Shown here piece by piece: positions 36,514 through 44,528 of a stretch of 64,000 bases of DNA. Location: positions 22,670-86,669 of the forward strand of contig NZ_MQTZ01000054.1 in the NCBI RefSeq assembly GCF_001939115.1, in the 5' to 3' direction. A program made the translations under genes and the position numbers. A model generated the notes under the pieces. That model made no database searches. It was not told the DNA's origin and saw only the letters and a program-made list of their open reading frames with translations. The DNA is from Leptolyngbya sp. 'hensonii' (GTDB taxonomy: Bacteria; Cyanobacteriota; Cyanobacteriia; GCF-001939115). Every line of letters begins with the position of its first letter. The first letter of the stretch is position 1.

Positions 36514-37773
36514 TTGTCCCGCCACTATTTTTTTACTTCCGAGTCTGTTACAGAAGGTCACCCCGATAAAATCTGTGACCAGATTTCCGACACCATATTA
36601 GACGCTCTCCTGGCTCAGGATCCCCTCAGTCGAGTCGCTGCTGAAGTCGTCGTCAACACGGGTCTGGTTCTGATTACTGGCGAGATCACCTCTCAGGCCC
36701 ACATTAATTATATTGAGCTAGCTCGCCAGAAAATCGCTGAGATCGGCTATCTTGGGGCTGATAGCGGTTTTTCTGCCCACAGTTGCTCTATTCTGATTGC
36801 CCTGGATCGTCAATCTCCTGACATTGCCCAGGGTGTCGATGCTGCCCACGAAACTCGGGAGCAATCCAGTGAGGAGCGATGGGATGCCATTGGGGCGGGT
36901 GACCAGGGTATCATGTTCGGTTTTGCCTGTAATGAAACCCCTGAATTGATGCCCCTGCCGATCAGCCTGGCCCATCGCATTTCTCGCCGGTTGTCCGTCG
37001 CTCGTAAGACCAACCAGCTTCCCTATCTGCGTCCAGATGGCAAAACCCAGGTCACCATCCTTTACGAAGATGGTCGTCCCATTGGCATTGATACCATCCT
37101 GGTCTCGACCCAGCATGCACCCACGATCGGGGAGATTACCGATGAAGCTGCGGTTCAGGCCAAGATTAAAGCGGATCTCTGGGAAGTTGTCGTCCTACCC
37201 GTCTTTTCTGATCTAGCCATCCAACCCGATGCCAAAACGCGCTTCCTGGTTAACCCAACTGGTAAGTTCGTTGTGGGCGGTCCCCAGGGCGATGCGGGTC
37301 TTACCGGTCGGAAGATTATTGTGGATACCTACGGCGGCTATTCCCGCCATGGCGGTGGAGCCTTCTCCGGTAAAGACCCCACCAAGGTAGACCGGAGTGC
37401 GGCCTATGCTGCCCGGTATGTGGCCAAGAATATTGTGGCTGCAGGTCTAGCCGAAAAATGTGAGGTTCAGTTCAGCTATGCCATTGGTGTCGCTCGCCCC
37501 GTCAGCATCATGGTAGAGACCTTTGGCACTGGAACCATCGATGACGATCGCCTGCTGGAACTGGTTGTTCAGAACTTTGAACTCCGACCGGCTGGCATTA
37601 TCGAAACCTTCAACTTACAGAAACTGGTAGCAGAACGGGGAGGCCGCTTCTATCAGGATGTCGCTGCCTATGGCCACTTTGGTCGCTCTGATCTGGACTT
37701 ACCCTGGGAGCAAACCGATAAGGCAGAAATTCTGAAGCAGGCTGCCAGTAAGGTATTGTCCAGCGCGGTTTAA
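36514..37773 (+). CDS. metK: S-adenosylmethionine synthetase
   Basis: Makes S-adenosylmethionine from methionine and ATP. Signature GHPDKICD is at 15-22, with [10 protein letters not shown] near 130 and [16 protein letters not shown] near 285. The 419 residues are a normal cyanobacterial length. The start read here is TTG ([15 protein letters not shown]), which aligns with the family start; no ATG is available nearby. The 138-bp leader can form a GTCCTG/CAGGAC stem, but I do not recognise a known SAM riboswitch in it. Confidence 0.97.
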   Translation: MSRHYFFTSESVTEGHPDKICDQISDTILDALLAQDPLSRVAAEVVVNTGLVLITGEITSQAHINYIELARQKIAEIGYLGADSGFSAHSCSILIALDRQSPDIAQGVDAAHETREQSSEERWDAIGAGDQGIMFGFACNETPELMPLPISLAHRISRRLSVARKTNQLPYLRPDGKTQVTILYEDGRPIGIDTILVSTQHAPTIGEITDEAAVQAKIKADLWEVVVLPVFSDLAIQPDAKTRFLVNPTGKFVVGGPQGDAGLTGRKIIVDTYGGYSRHGGGAFSGKDPTKVDRSAAYAARYVAKNIVAAGLAEKCEVQFSYAIGVARPVSIMVETFGTGTIDDDRLLELVVQNFELRPAGIIETFNLQKLVAERGGRFYQDVAAYGHFGRSDLDLPWEQTDKAEILKQAASKVLSSAV

Positions 37774-37791
37774 TTAAGTTCAAGCTATTTT

Positions 37792-37822
37792 GCACCGTAC
37801 CTTCATTCGGGAGGTATGGTGC
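37792..37822. terminator. Hairpin shared by metK and the convergent gene
   Basis: GCACCGTACCT and AGGTATGGTGC pair with one G-T, 18 bp after the metK stop and touching the stop of the convergent minus-strand gene. There is no long T-run, so it is a modest bidirectional terminator at best. Confidence 0.5.
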
Positions 37823-38220
37823 TAGGCGTCCTGCATGATTTCTGGTAACAAGGTTATGGCTTGACGATCCCCAGGCATTTGGGGCCAGGGCCTGTGCATT
37901 TCCCCGGCTGCCATATTCCCGCCATCGGCATGCTCCCAATTCAGCGTTCCATCTTTCCCGATCGGGATGGGATGGTTGGCCCGAACATAATGATAGAGCA
38001 TCGGCCAGAATTCTACGGTCCGGCCATCCTGATGGCGAACGATCACCGCCCCATCATTGGTTCTGGCCTGACAGATCGGACACACAGCAAAAGAGCGAAT
38101 GATGCAAGGCTCCACGACCACTTTGCCGGATGGACTGGTGATGCGATCGGCAAAAGGAAGATCAGGGTTTTGATAGGGATCCAGTTGTGCAACCTGGAGG
38201 ACCGCTGCTGCTAACGTCAT
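37822..38220 (-). CDS. Hypothetical protein with a CPIC motif
   Basis: 132 residues from the ATG at 38220 (MTLAAAVLQVAQLDPY); the longer frame to 38373 overlaps the upstream GNAT gene and is not needed. The product is soluble. A single CPIC with a third cysteine ten residues earlier (PCIIRSFAVCPIC) hints at a metal or redox site. The rest includes WPMLYHYVRANHP and a Met/His-rich GEMHRPWPQMPG. I do not recognise the family. It follows the GNAT gene by 28 bp, so the two may be one unit. Confidence 0.62.
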   Translation of the reverse strand: MTLAAAVLQVAQLDPYQNPDLPFADRITSPSGKVVVEPCIIRSFAVCPICQARTNDGAVIVRHQDGRTVEFWPMLYHYVRANHPIPIGKDGTLNWEHADGGNMAAGEMHRPWPQMPGDRQAITLLPEIMQDA

Positions 38221-38248
38221 CGTTTTCCCTCGAACTCGGAGAGAGGAC

Positions 38249-38764
38249 TCAGGGGCATTGAACACTCGGTAACTGATAGAAGATGAGGGATAAGGAATAC
38301 CCAAAAATGGAAAACTCACTTTCAGAATGCTCGACAAACCCCCGGCGTTCATAGAAGCTCCGCGCTTTGGCATTCATGGCTTCTACTGCAACCATGACCG
38401 TTCGCAACCCCATCTTCTGCACCGCATGCAAACCCAGGTCAACGAGGGCCGTTCCAATACCAACCCCTTGATTCTCGGGCATGATGTGGATGCGAGACAA
38501 TTCAGCGACCCCATTTAATCGGCAGACAAACTGAGCAAATCCGATAATCTGCTCCTCGGCCTCGGCGACGAGAAATACGGATTGGCCAGAGGTAATCGCA
38601 ACCTGGAGGGCCGGGGTAGAGTACCAGGTCGCGATCGCCTGGGCCTGCACCTCATCCGGGATAATGCCCTCATAGGTATGGACCCAGCTTTGATGCGCAA
38701 TCTTCTGGATTGCGGCAATATCTGTAAGCGTAGCAGGCCGGATCCGACTCAGGACTGAACTCAT
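38249..38764 (-). CDS. GNAT-family N-acetyltransferase
   Basis: 171 residues. The acetyl-CoA-binding region is visible as IHIMPENQGVGIGTALVDLGL (split here across the R/Q-x-x-G-x-G/A motif, QGVGIG), followed by NAKARSFYERRGF, typical of the GNAT fold. Acceptor unknown: small molecule, peptide or protein. The start at 38764 (MSSVLSRIRPATLTD) is the family-like one; the open frame upstream to 38890 is discarded. Confidence 0.85.
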   Translation of the reverse strand: MSSVLSRIRPATLTDIAAIQKIAHQSWVHTYEGIIPDEVQAQAIATWYSTPALQVAITSGQSVFLVAEAEEQIIGFAQFVCRLNGVAELSRIHIMPENQGVGIGTALVDLGLHAVQKMGLRTVMVAVEAMNAKARSFYERRGFVEHSESEFSIFGYSLSLIFYQLPSVQCP

Positions 38765-38983
38765 GGTTGAACGTCCTCCTGCTTCCAACATACAGACAAT
38801 TTCAGCGAGATAGAAGGGGGCAGGGACGTGCCCCCTAGGGTCTATGCCGCTGAAAACTGCTGTCATTGATCGGAGGTTGGGTTGGTTCAACCCTGGTTAT
38901 CCACAATCTCAGGCCCTCTTCCCGGCAGTTATGGTCACACCATTCATAATGGGAGTAGTTGAGTATTCTCTTCTAGCTTGTTT

Positions 38984-41083
38984 ATGACAGTGACTGCAGA
39001 ACGTATCGATAATCCCCTTCTGATCGGTAAAGGCTTACCCCCCTTCGATCGCATCCTCCCTGAACACATTGTCCCAGCGATCACCCAATTGCTGACTGAG
39101 ATGGACGAGGACCTGGCCCATTTGGAGGCAGATATGACCCCCACCTGGGCAGGGTTGATGGAACCCTTGCAACATTTGGAGGAACGGCTGAGCTGGAGTT
39201 GGGGCGTGGTCAGCCACCTGATGGGGGTGAAGAACAGCCCCGAACTGCGGCAAGCTTATGAAACCATGCAGCCGGAGGTGGTCAAATTCTGGACCCGTCT
39301 AAGCCAGAGTCCAGTGCTGTACCAGGGCTATAAAGCCTTGCGAGACGGAGATAACTGGAACTCCCTGGATGAGAGCCAGCAACGGATTATTCGATCGGCC
39401 ATTCGGGATGCAGAACTCTCCGGAGTGGGGCTGGAAGGAGAAACACGAGAACAATTCAATGCCATTCAACTGGAACTGGCCGAATTATCCACTCGCTTTT
39501 CCAACCATGTGTTGGACGCCACCAAGGCCTTCAGCCTCACCCTGACCCAACGGGAAGAGGTAGAAGGTCTACCTCCCAGCCTGCTAGCTCTGGCAGCTCA
39601 GGCCGCCCGAGCTGCTGGTCAGGAGTCCGCAACTCCAGAATCTGGTCCCTGGCGAATCACGCTGGATTTCCCCAGCTATGGGCCATTGATGCAGCACAGC
39701 CGCCGCCGAGAATTACGGGAACAGGTCTATCGGGCTTTCATCAGCCGCGCTGCCAGTGGGGATCTGGATAACAAGCCCCTGATCGATCGCATCCTGATTT
39801 TGCGTCAACAAATGGCTGCCCTACTGGGTTATGCCAGTTATGCTGATCTGCGCCTAACTGAACGGATGGCCCCCAATGTGGCTGCGGTGGAAACCCTGCT
39901 GGAGCAACTGCGGCAGGCCAGCTACAATGCAGCTCTGGGTGAACTGGAAGACTTGCAGGCTTTCGTTCGAGAGCAGGATCCGGAAGCAGCTCAGGCCCTC
40001 TGCCACTGGGATCTGGCCTTCTGGTCTGAACGGCAGCGGGAAGAAAGATTTGCCTTCAATGCCGAAGAATTACGCCCCTATTTCCCCCTGGAACAGGTCC
40101 TGTCCGGGCTATTTAACCTGGCCCAGCAGTTGTTTGGCGTCACGATCACGCCAGCCGACGGGCTGGCATCCGTCTGGCATCCTGAGGTGCGCTACTTTCG
40201 TGTTGCGGATGAAACTGGTGCCGCGATCGCCTACTTCTACTTGGACCCTTACAGCCGTCCAGCGGAAAAACGGGGAGGAGCGTGGATGGATGTCTGTTTG
40301 AATCGGGGTCAGGTTGGCACAGGTGATCAGATCGCCATCCGGTTGCCAGTTGCCTACCTGGTCTGCAATCAGACCCCCCCTATAGACGACAAGCCCAGCC
40401 TGATGACCTTCACAGAAGTCGAAACCCTATTCCACGAATTCGGCCACGGGCTCCAGCACATGCTGACGCGAGTCAACTACTCCAGGGCAGCAGGTATCTC
40501 GAATATTGAGTGGGATGCCGTCGAGTTGCCCAGCCAATTTATGGAGAACTGGTGCTATCACCGGTCCACCCTCTTCCGCCTCGGTCGCCATTATGAAACA
40601 GGTGAACCCCTGCCCGAGCATTACTATCAGAAACTCCTGGCCGCCCGAACCTACATGAGTGGGACTGCCATGTTGCGACAGATCCACTTCAGTCTGGTCG
40701 ATCTGGAACTGCACCACCGCTACCAGCCCGGTGGGTCGGAGACCCCCTTTCAGGTGCGCGATCGGCTGGCCCAAACCACCACTGTTTTGCCCCCTCTGCC
40801 AGAAGATGCCTTCCTCTGTGGCTTCGGCCACATCTTTGCGGGGGGATATGCCGCAGGCTACTACAGCTACAAATGGGCGGAAGTTCTGAGTGCTGATGCT
40901 TTCTCCGCCTTTGAGGAGGCCGGTTTAGAGGACGAGGCCGCCCTCTCCCAGGTAGGGCACCGTTTCCGGGAGACGGTCCTAGCGCTGGGGGGCGGTCAGC
41001 ACCCGATGGAGGTCTTCAAAGCCTTCCGAGGACGGGAACCCGATACAACCGCTCTGTTACGTCATTACGGTCTGGCAGCCTAA
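38984..41083 (+). CDS. M3-family oligopeptidase (PrlC/oligopeptidase A type)
   Basis: Zinc metallopeptidase that degrades short peptides, including cleaved signal and transit peptides, in the cytosol. The active site HEFGH is at 484-488, with a later acidic ligand in the GISNIEWDAVELPSQF block. The N-terminus matches oligopeptidase A (NPLLIGKGLPPFDRILPEHI). The 699 residues are normal. ATG at 38984 is preferred to the TTG six bases earlier. It stands alone, 76 bp before the osmoprotectant permease. Confidence 0.93.
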   Translation: MTVTAERIDNPLLIGKGLPPFDRILPEHIVPAITQLLTEMDEDLAHLEADMTPTWAGLMEPLQHLEERLSWSWGVVSHLMGVKNSPELRQAYETMQPEVVKFWTRLSQSPVLYQGYKALRDGDNWNSLDESQQRIIRSAIRDAELSGVGLEGETREQFNAIQLELAELSTRFSNHVLDATKAFSLTLTQREEVEGLPPSLLALAAQAARAAGQESATPESGPWRITLDFPSYGPLMQHSRRRELREQVYRAFISRAASGDLDNKPLIDRILILRQQMAALLGYASYADLRLTERMAPNVAAVETLLEQLRQASYNAALGELEDLQAFVREQDPEAAQALCHWDLAFWSERQREERFAFNAEELRPYFPLEQVLSGLFNLAQQLFGVTITPADGLASVWHPEVRYFRVADETGAAIAYFYLDPYSRPAEKRGGAWMDVCLNRGQVGTGDQIAIRLPVAYLVCNQTPPIDDKPSLMTFTEVETLFHEFGHGLQHMLTRVNYSRAAGISNIEWDAVELPSQFMENWCYHRSTLFRLGRHYETGEPLPEHYYQKLLAARTYMSGTAMLRQIHFSLVDLELHHRYQPGGSETPFQVRDRLAQTTTVLPPLPEDAFLCGFGHIFAGGYAAGYYSYKWAEVLSADAFSAFEEAGLEDEAALSQVGHRFRETVLALGGGQHPMEVFKAFRGREPDTTALLRHYGLAA

Positions 41084-41158
41084 GCTACGGCACAAAGTCA
41101 GGGAGATAGCCCCCTGTACTCTATCTTCCTGACTGATTGATGTCGATCGTCCCCTACT

Positions 41159-41800
41159 ATGGTTGTGAACAATTTTCTCAGTCGGTTTGGGCCTGAAATT
41201 CTCCAGCGATCCTCAGAGCACTTGTTTCTGGTCGGCACTTCTCTGGGTATCGCCATTTTGATCGGGATTCCTCTGGGTATTCTGGTGACTCGCCAGCCCC
41301 TCCTGAGTAAACCTGTGATTGGGCTGGCCAACCTGGTACAGACCATTCCCAGTCTGGCCCTGTTTGGCTTTCTGATTCCCCTGCCCCTGGTAGGAGGAAT
41401 TGGAGCCCGAACCGCGATCGTGGCCCTCACCCTTTACTCCCTATTGCCAATTATCCGTAACACCTACACTGGCATCACAGGGGTAGACCCATCTGTGCGG
41501 GAGGCAGGACTGGGCATGGGCATGACTGACTGGCAACTCCTGGTTCAGGTGGAATTCCCCCTGGCTCTGGGCGTAATTTTGGCGGGTGTTCGGGTTGCCA
41601 CAGTGATTGCCATCGGGCTGGCGGCGATCGCGTCCCCGATCGGAGCTGGTGGCTTAGGGGACTTGATCTTTCGGGGAGTAGCCGTGCTGGATCACCAGCG
41701 GATTCTGGCAGGTGCCATCCCGGCAGCCCTGATGGCCTTACTGGCCGATATCCTGCTGGGCCAGTTGGAATCCCATTTCTCTATCCGAAGAAGCCTATGA
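41159..41800 (+). CDS. Osmoprotectant-type ABC transporter permease
   Basis: Inner-membrane permease of the OpuB/OpuC/ProW class, for glycine betaine, choline or related solutes. About six hydrophobic segments are present, and the EAA-loop region GVDPSVREAGLGMGMTDWQLLVQVEFPLAL (residues about 102-131) binds the ATPase. Its 213 residues match OpuCB. The binding-protein gene overlaps its stop by four bases (ATGA), so they are translationally coupled. No ATPase gene accompanies them. Confidence 0.9.
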   Translation: MVVNNFLSRFGPEILQRSSEHLFLVGTSLGIAILIGIPLGILVTRQPLLSKPVIGLANLVQTIPSLALFGFLIPLPLVGGIGARTAIVALTLYSLLPIIRNTYTGITGVDPSVREAGLGMGMTDWQLLVQVEFPLALGVILAGVRVATVIAIGLAAIASPIGAGGLGDLIFRGVAVLDHQRILAGAIPAALMALLADILLGQLESHFSIRRSL

Positions 41801-42699
41801 AACTTATGTTCCGCAACCTCTCGCTGATCTGTGGTCTCCTTGCATTCCTGCTAGTTTTGAGTCTGAATGCCTGTCAACCGGGGGCACCGAATCGGATTGT
41901 GGTAGCCTCCAAAAACTTCACTGAGCAAGTCATTCTAGGGGAACTGGTGGCCCAGCAGATCGAAGCCAAAACGGGGTTGCAGGTCGATCGTCGCCTCAAT
42001 CTGGGGGGCACGCTGATCTGCCATCAGGGCATCCGAGCAGGAGCCATCGATCTGTATGTGGAATACACCGGCACAGCTCTGACCGCTGTGCTCAATCAAG
42101 CCCCCCTAACCAACCCTAAACAGGTTTATCAACAGGTGAAGCAGGCCTATGCCGATCAGTTTGCTCTGGAGATCACAGCCCCCCTGGGCTTCAACAACAC
42201 CTTCGCCATGATTGTGCGGGGAGAGGATGCCCGCAAATTCCAGATTCAAACCCTGTCTCAGGCAGCTCGATACAGTTCTCAATGGCGACTGGGGGTAGGG
42301 CCGGAGTTCTCCGACCGACCCGACGGCCTTCCCGGACTGATCAAAAGTTATAATTTAACATTTGCAGCAGCACCCAGGGTGATGGATTTAGGACTGCTAT
42401 ATCAGGCCCTGACGGAAAAGCAAGTGGATATGGTGGCCGGCAACGCCACTGATGGCCTGATTGCCAGCCTGAAGCTCGTCGTGCTGCAGGACGATCGGCA
42501 ATATTTTCCGCCCTACGAAGCGGTGCCGGTCATCCGCCGCCAGACCCTGAACCGCCACCCAGAATTGGGGAAAGTCCTGCAAGAGCTGGGCAATCAAATT
42601 TCGGAGGCGGACATGCGCCGCCTCAATTATCAGGTCGATGGGGAAAAGCAGGAAGTCAGACAGGTGGTCCAAGCCTTCCGCCAAGGCAAAGGGTGGTAG
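41797..42699 (+). CDS. Osmoprotectant-binding lipoprotein
   Basis: Substrate-binding protein of the OpuAC/OpuCC (OpuBC) type. A lipoprotein signal ends LNAC, with Cys26 as the anchor. The mature part starts NRIVVASKNFTEQVILGELVAQ, a family hallmark, and continues GAIDLYVEYTGTAL. It would deliver glycine betaine, choline or glycerophosphocholine-like solutes to the permease it overlaps. It ends four bases from the convergent prs stop. Confidence 0.92.
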   Translation: MKLMFRNLSLICGLLAFLLVLSLNACQPGAPNRIVVASKNFTEQVILGELVAQQIEAKTGLQVDRRLNLGGTLICHQGIRAGAIDLYVEYTGTALTAVLNQAPLTNPKQVYQQVKQAYADQFALEITAPLGFNNTFAMIVRGEDARKFQIQTLSQAARYSSQWRLGVGPEFSDRPDGLPGLIKSYNLTFAAAPRVMDLGLLYQALTEKQVDMVAGNATDGLIASLKLVVLQDDRQYFPPYEAVPVIRRQTLNRHPELGKVLQELGNQISEADMRRLNYQVDGEKQEVRQVVQAFRQGKGW

Positions 42700-42702
42700 A
42701 CG

Positions 42703-43695
42703 CTACCGGAACATGCTGCTGACAGAGCTATCTTCGTGAATTCGCCAGATGGTTTCACCCAGAAGATTGGCCACTGAAAGAACCGTGAGTTGTGGAAAGC
42801 GGTGCGCCTCCGGCACAGGAATCGTATTCGTGACGATGACCTCTTCAAAGATACCGCTGGACAGTCGATCGGCTGCAGGGGGTGAAAAGACTGCATGGGT
42901 GGCGCAGGCATACACCTGACGGGCACCCTGTTGCCGCAACAGACGGCCTCCTTCCGTAATAGTCCCGCCGGTATCAATCATGTCGTCCACTAACACGGCA
43001 GTCTTACCAGCGACATCCCCAATCACATTCAAGACTTCAGCCACATTATGAGCCTGACGGCGTTTATCAATAATGGCCAGAGGAGCATCGTTGAGCTTCT
43101 TGGCAAAGGCTCTAGCCCGGGCCACCCCTCCGACATCTGGGGAAACCACCACAATATCGGAAAGATTCTTGCTCAGCAGATACTCCAGAATCACTGGCGA
43201 ACCATAGACATGATCGAAAGGAATATCAAAATACCCCTGAATCTGGGCAGAATGAAGGTCCATGGCCAGCATCCGACTAGCACCAGCCTGCGTAATCAGA
43301 TTCGCCACCAGCTTGGCTGTAATCGATTCTCGTCCGGCTGTTTTGCGATCGGCCCTGGCATAGCCATAGTAAGGAATTACTGCCGTAATCTGGCGAGCTG
43401 AAGCTCTGCGGCAGGCATCGATCATGATCAGGAGCTCCATCAGGTGATCATTCACCGGCTGACAGGTCGGCTGAATCAAATACACATCACAGCCACGGAT
43501 GGACTCCTGAATCTGGATATAGAGTTCTCCGTCAGCAAACCGTTTACGAACCATCGGCCCCAGGTCCATACCCAGATAGCGGGCCACTTCCTGGGCTAAA
43601 GGAACATTAGCAGAACCAGCAAACAATCGAAGGCGATTGTTATCAGGAATCGAAGTCAGTGCAGACTGAAGGGCCAAAGTTGCAGAATGGATCAC
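42703..43695 (-). CDS. prs: Ribose-phosphate pyrophosphokinase
   Basis: Makes PRPP from ribose 5-phosphate and ATP for purine, pyrimidine, histidine, tryptophan and NAD synthesis. DLHSAQIQGYFD is the catalytic/metal region, VVSPDVGG follows, and AVLVDDMIDTGGTI is the PRPP-binding loop. The 330 residues are the usual cyanobacterial length. trpD, purH and carA, all users or neighbours of this metabolite, lie further right in the window but are not linked to it. Its leader lies in the repeat-rich spacer. Confidence 0.97.
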   Translation of the reverse strand: MIHSATLALQSALTSIPDNNRLRLFAGSANVPLAQEVARYLGMDLGPMVRKRFADGELYIQIQESIRGCDVYLIQPTCQPVNDHLMELLIMIDACRRASARQITAVIPYYGYARADRKTAGRESITAKLVANLITQAGASRMLAMDLHSAQIQGYFDIPFDHVYGSPVILEYLLSKNLSDIVVVSPDVGGVARARAFAKKLNDAPLAIIDKRRQAHNVAEVLNVIGDVAGKTAVLVDDMIDTGGTITEGGRLLRQQGARQVYACATHAVFSPPAADRLSSGIFEEVIVTNTIPVPEAHRFPQLTVLSVANLLGETIWRIHEDSSVSSMFR

Positions 43696-43907
43696 AGAGT
43701 TCCCCCGGGCTTACTCTTCGCAATCTATAGGATGGATACAGAGACGAAACAATAATCAGGCTCAAGCTCTCAATCAAGCAAGGCCAGATTCATAGAATTA
43801 AACGTTTTCGCAAACCAATAAAAACCAAGCAAAAATCTAAAATTAATCAGTTAAGAAAAGCAATCGCAGGTGTTGAATAGTTAAGACTCTTAATCTCGAA
43901 TTAATAA

Positions 43908-43942
43908 TCCCAATCAAATCCCCAATTAAATCTCCAATCAAA
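43908..43942. repeat. Three near-identical 11-12-bp repeats
   Basis: TCCCAATCAAA, TCCCCAATTAAA and TCTCCAATCAAA follow one another directly. They resemble the short tandem repeats frequent in filamentous cyanobacteria. Confidence 0.7.
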
Positions 43943-44041
43943 CGGCCCTATCCACCCCAATCAACGACAATCCCAAGTGGTAGTTTACTGCAAGTCTTGA
44001 GCAGCTATCATTCAGCAGTTCCTCATTCAGGTCATCCTTCC

Positions 44042-44184
44042 CGAGAGCATCCCAGTTTTGCAAGGTTGCCCTCATCCCCCAGCCCCTTCTCCCAAAGAGG
44101 GAGAAGGGGAGCCAGGTTCAAAGTCCCTCTCCCGTTCTGGGAGAGGGATTTAGGGAGAGGGCTACAAAAGTGGGATGCACTCTC
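44042..44184. mobile_element. MITE-like palindromic element
   Basis: The two halves are imperfect inverted copies: GCATCCCA-TTTTG...GCCCTC at the left and GAGGGCT-CAAAA-TGGGATGC at the right. Inside are two perfect hairpins, CCCCTTCTCCC/GGGAGAAGGGG (44083-44109) and CCCTCTCCC/GGGAGAGGG (44125-44147). CCTTCCC occurs directly outside both ends (about 44036-44042 and 44184-44190) and may be a target duplication. No transposase frame is present, so it would be non-autonomous. Confidence 0.6.
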
Positions 44185-44238
44185 CTTCCCTGGATTGTTC
44201 AAGCTTGGAGACTGAAGCCTGGATGATTAAGTCTGAAT

Positions 44239-44281
44239 GTTCAAGAGTTGTTCAAGAGTTGTTCAAGAGTTGTTCAAGAGT
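44239..44281. repeat. Four tandem 11-bp repeats
   Basis: The unit GTTCAAGAGTT is repeated almost exactly four times; only the last copy departs at its end. It lies about 250 bp upstream of the P-loop gene. Confidence 0.88.
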
Positions 44282-44528
44282 CAATGATAATAGATGAGTG
44301 ACCAAGGACAGCGATAAGCTCTATGTCAGGATTCCCAAAGCAATAGGCCTTCAATCTGAGATCCGGAAAATCATAAATGTAGTTCCAGGCCAGCGATCCG
44401 GGCATAAGCCCCAGGTGATCAAAGACTTGTTCAATTAGAACCGCAAGATCTAAGTTAACAAAGATTTTATTACTTCGTCTAAGGAGTATCTTCAGCAGTT
44501 CTGCGTAGAAAAGCAGAAATTCTCAAAA

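Larger units (their letters stand above)
43696..44528. other. Repeat-rich spacer between prs and the P-loop gene
   Basis: No gene supported in 833 bp. It contains three different repeats, listed separately, and an AT-rich prs upstream part. A short stem TTCTGC/GCAGAA lies about 15 bp before the next start codon. Confidence 0.6.
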
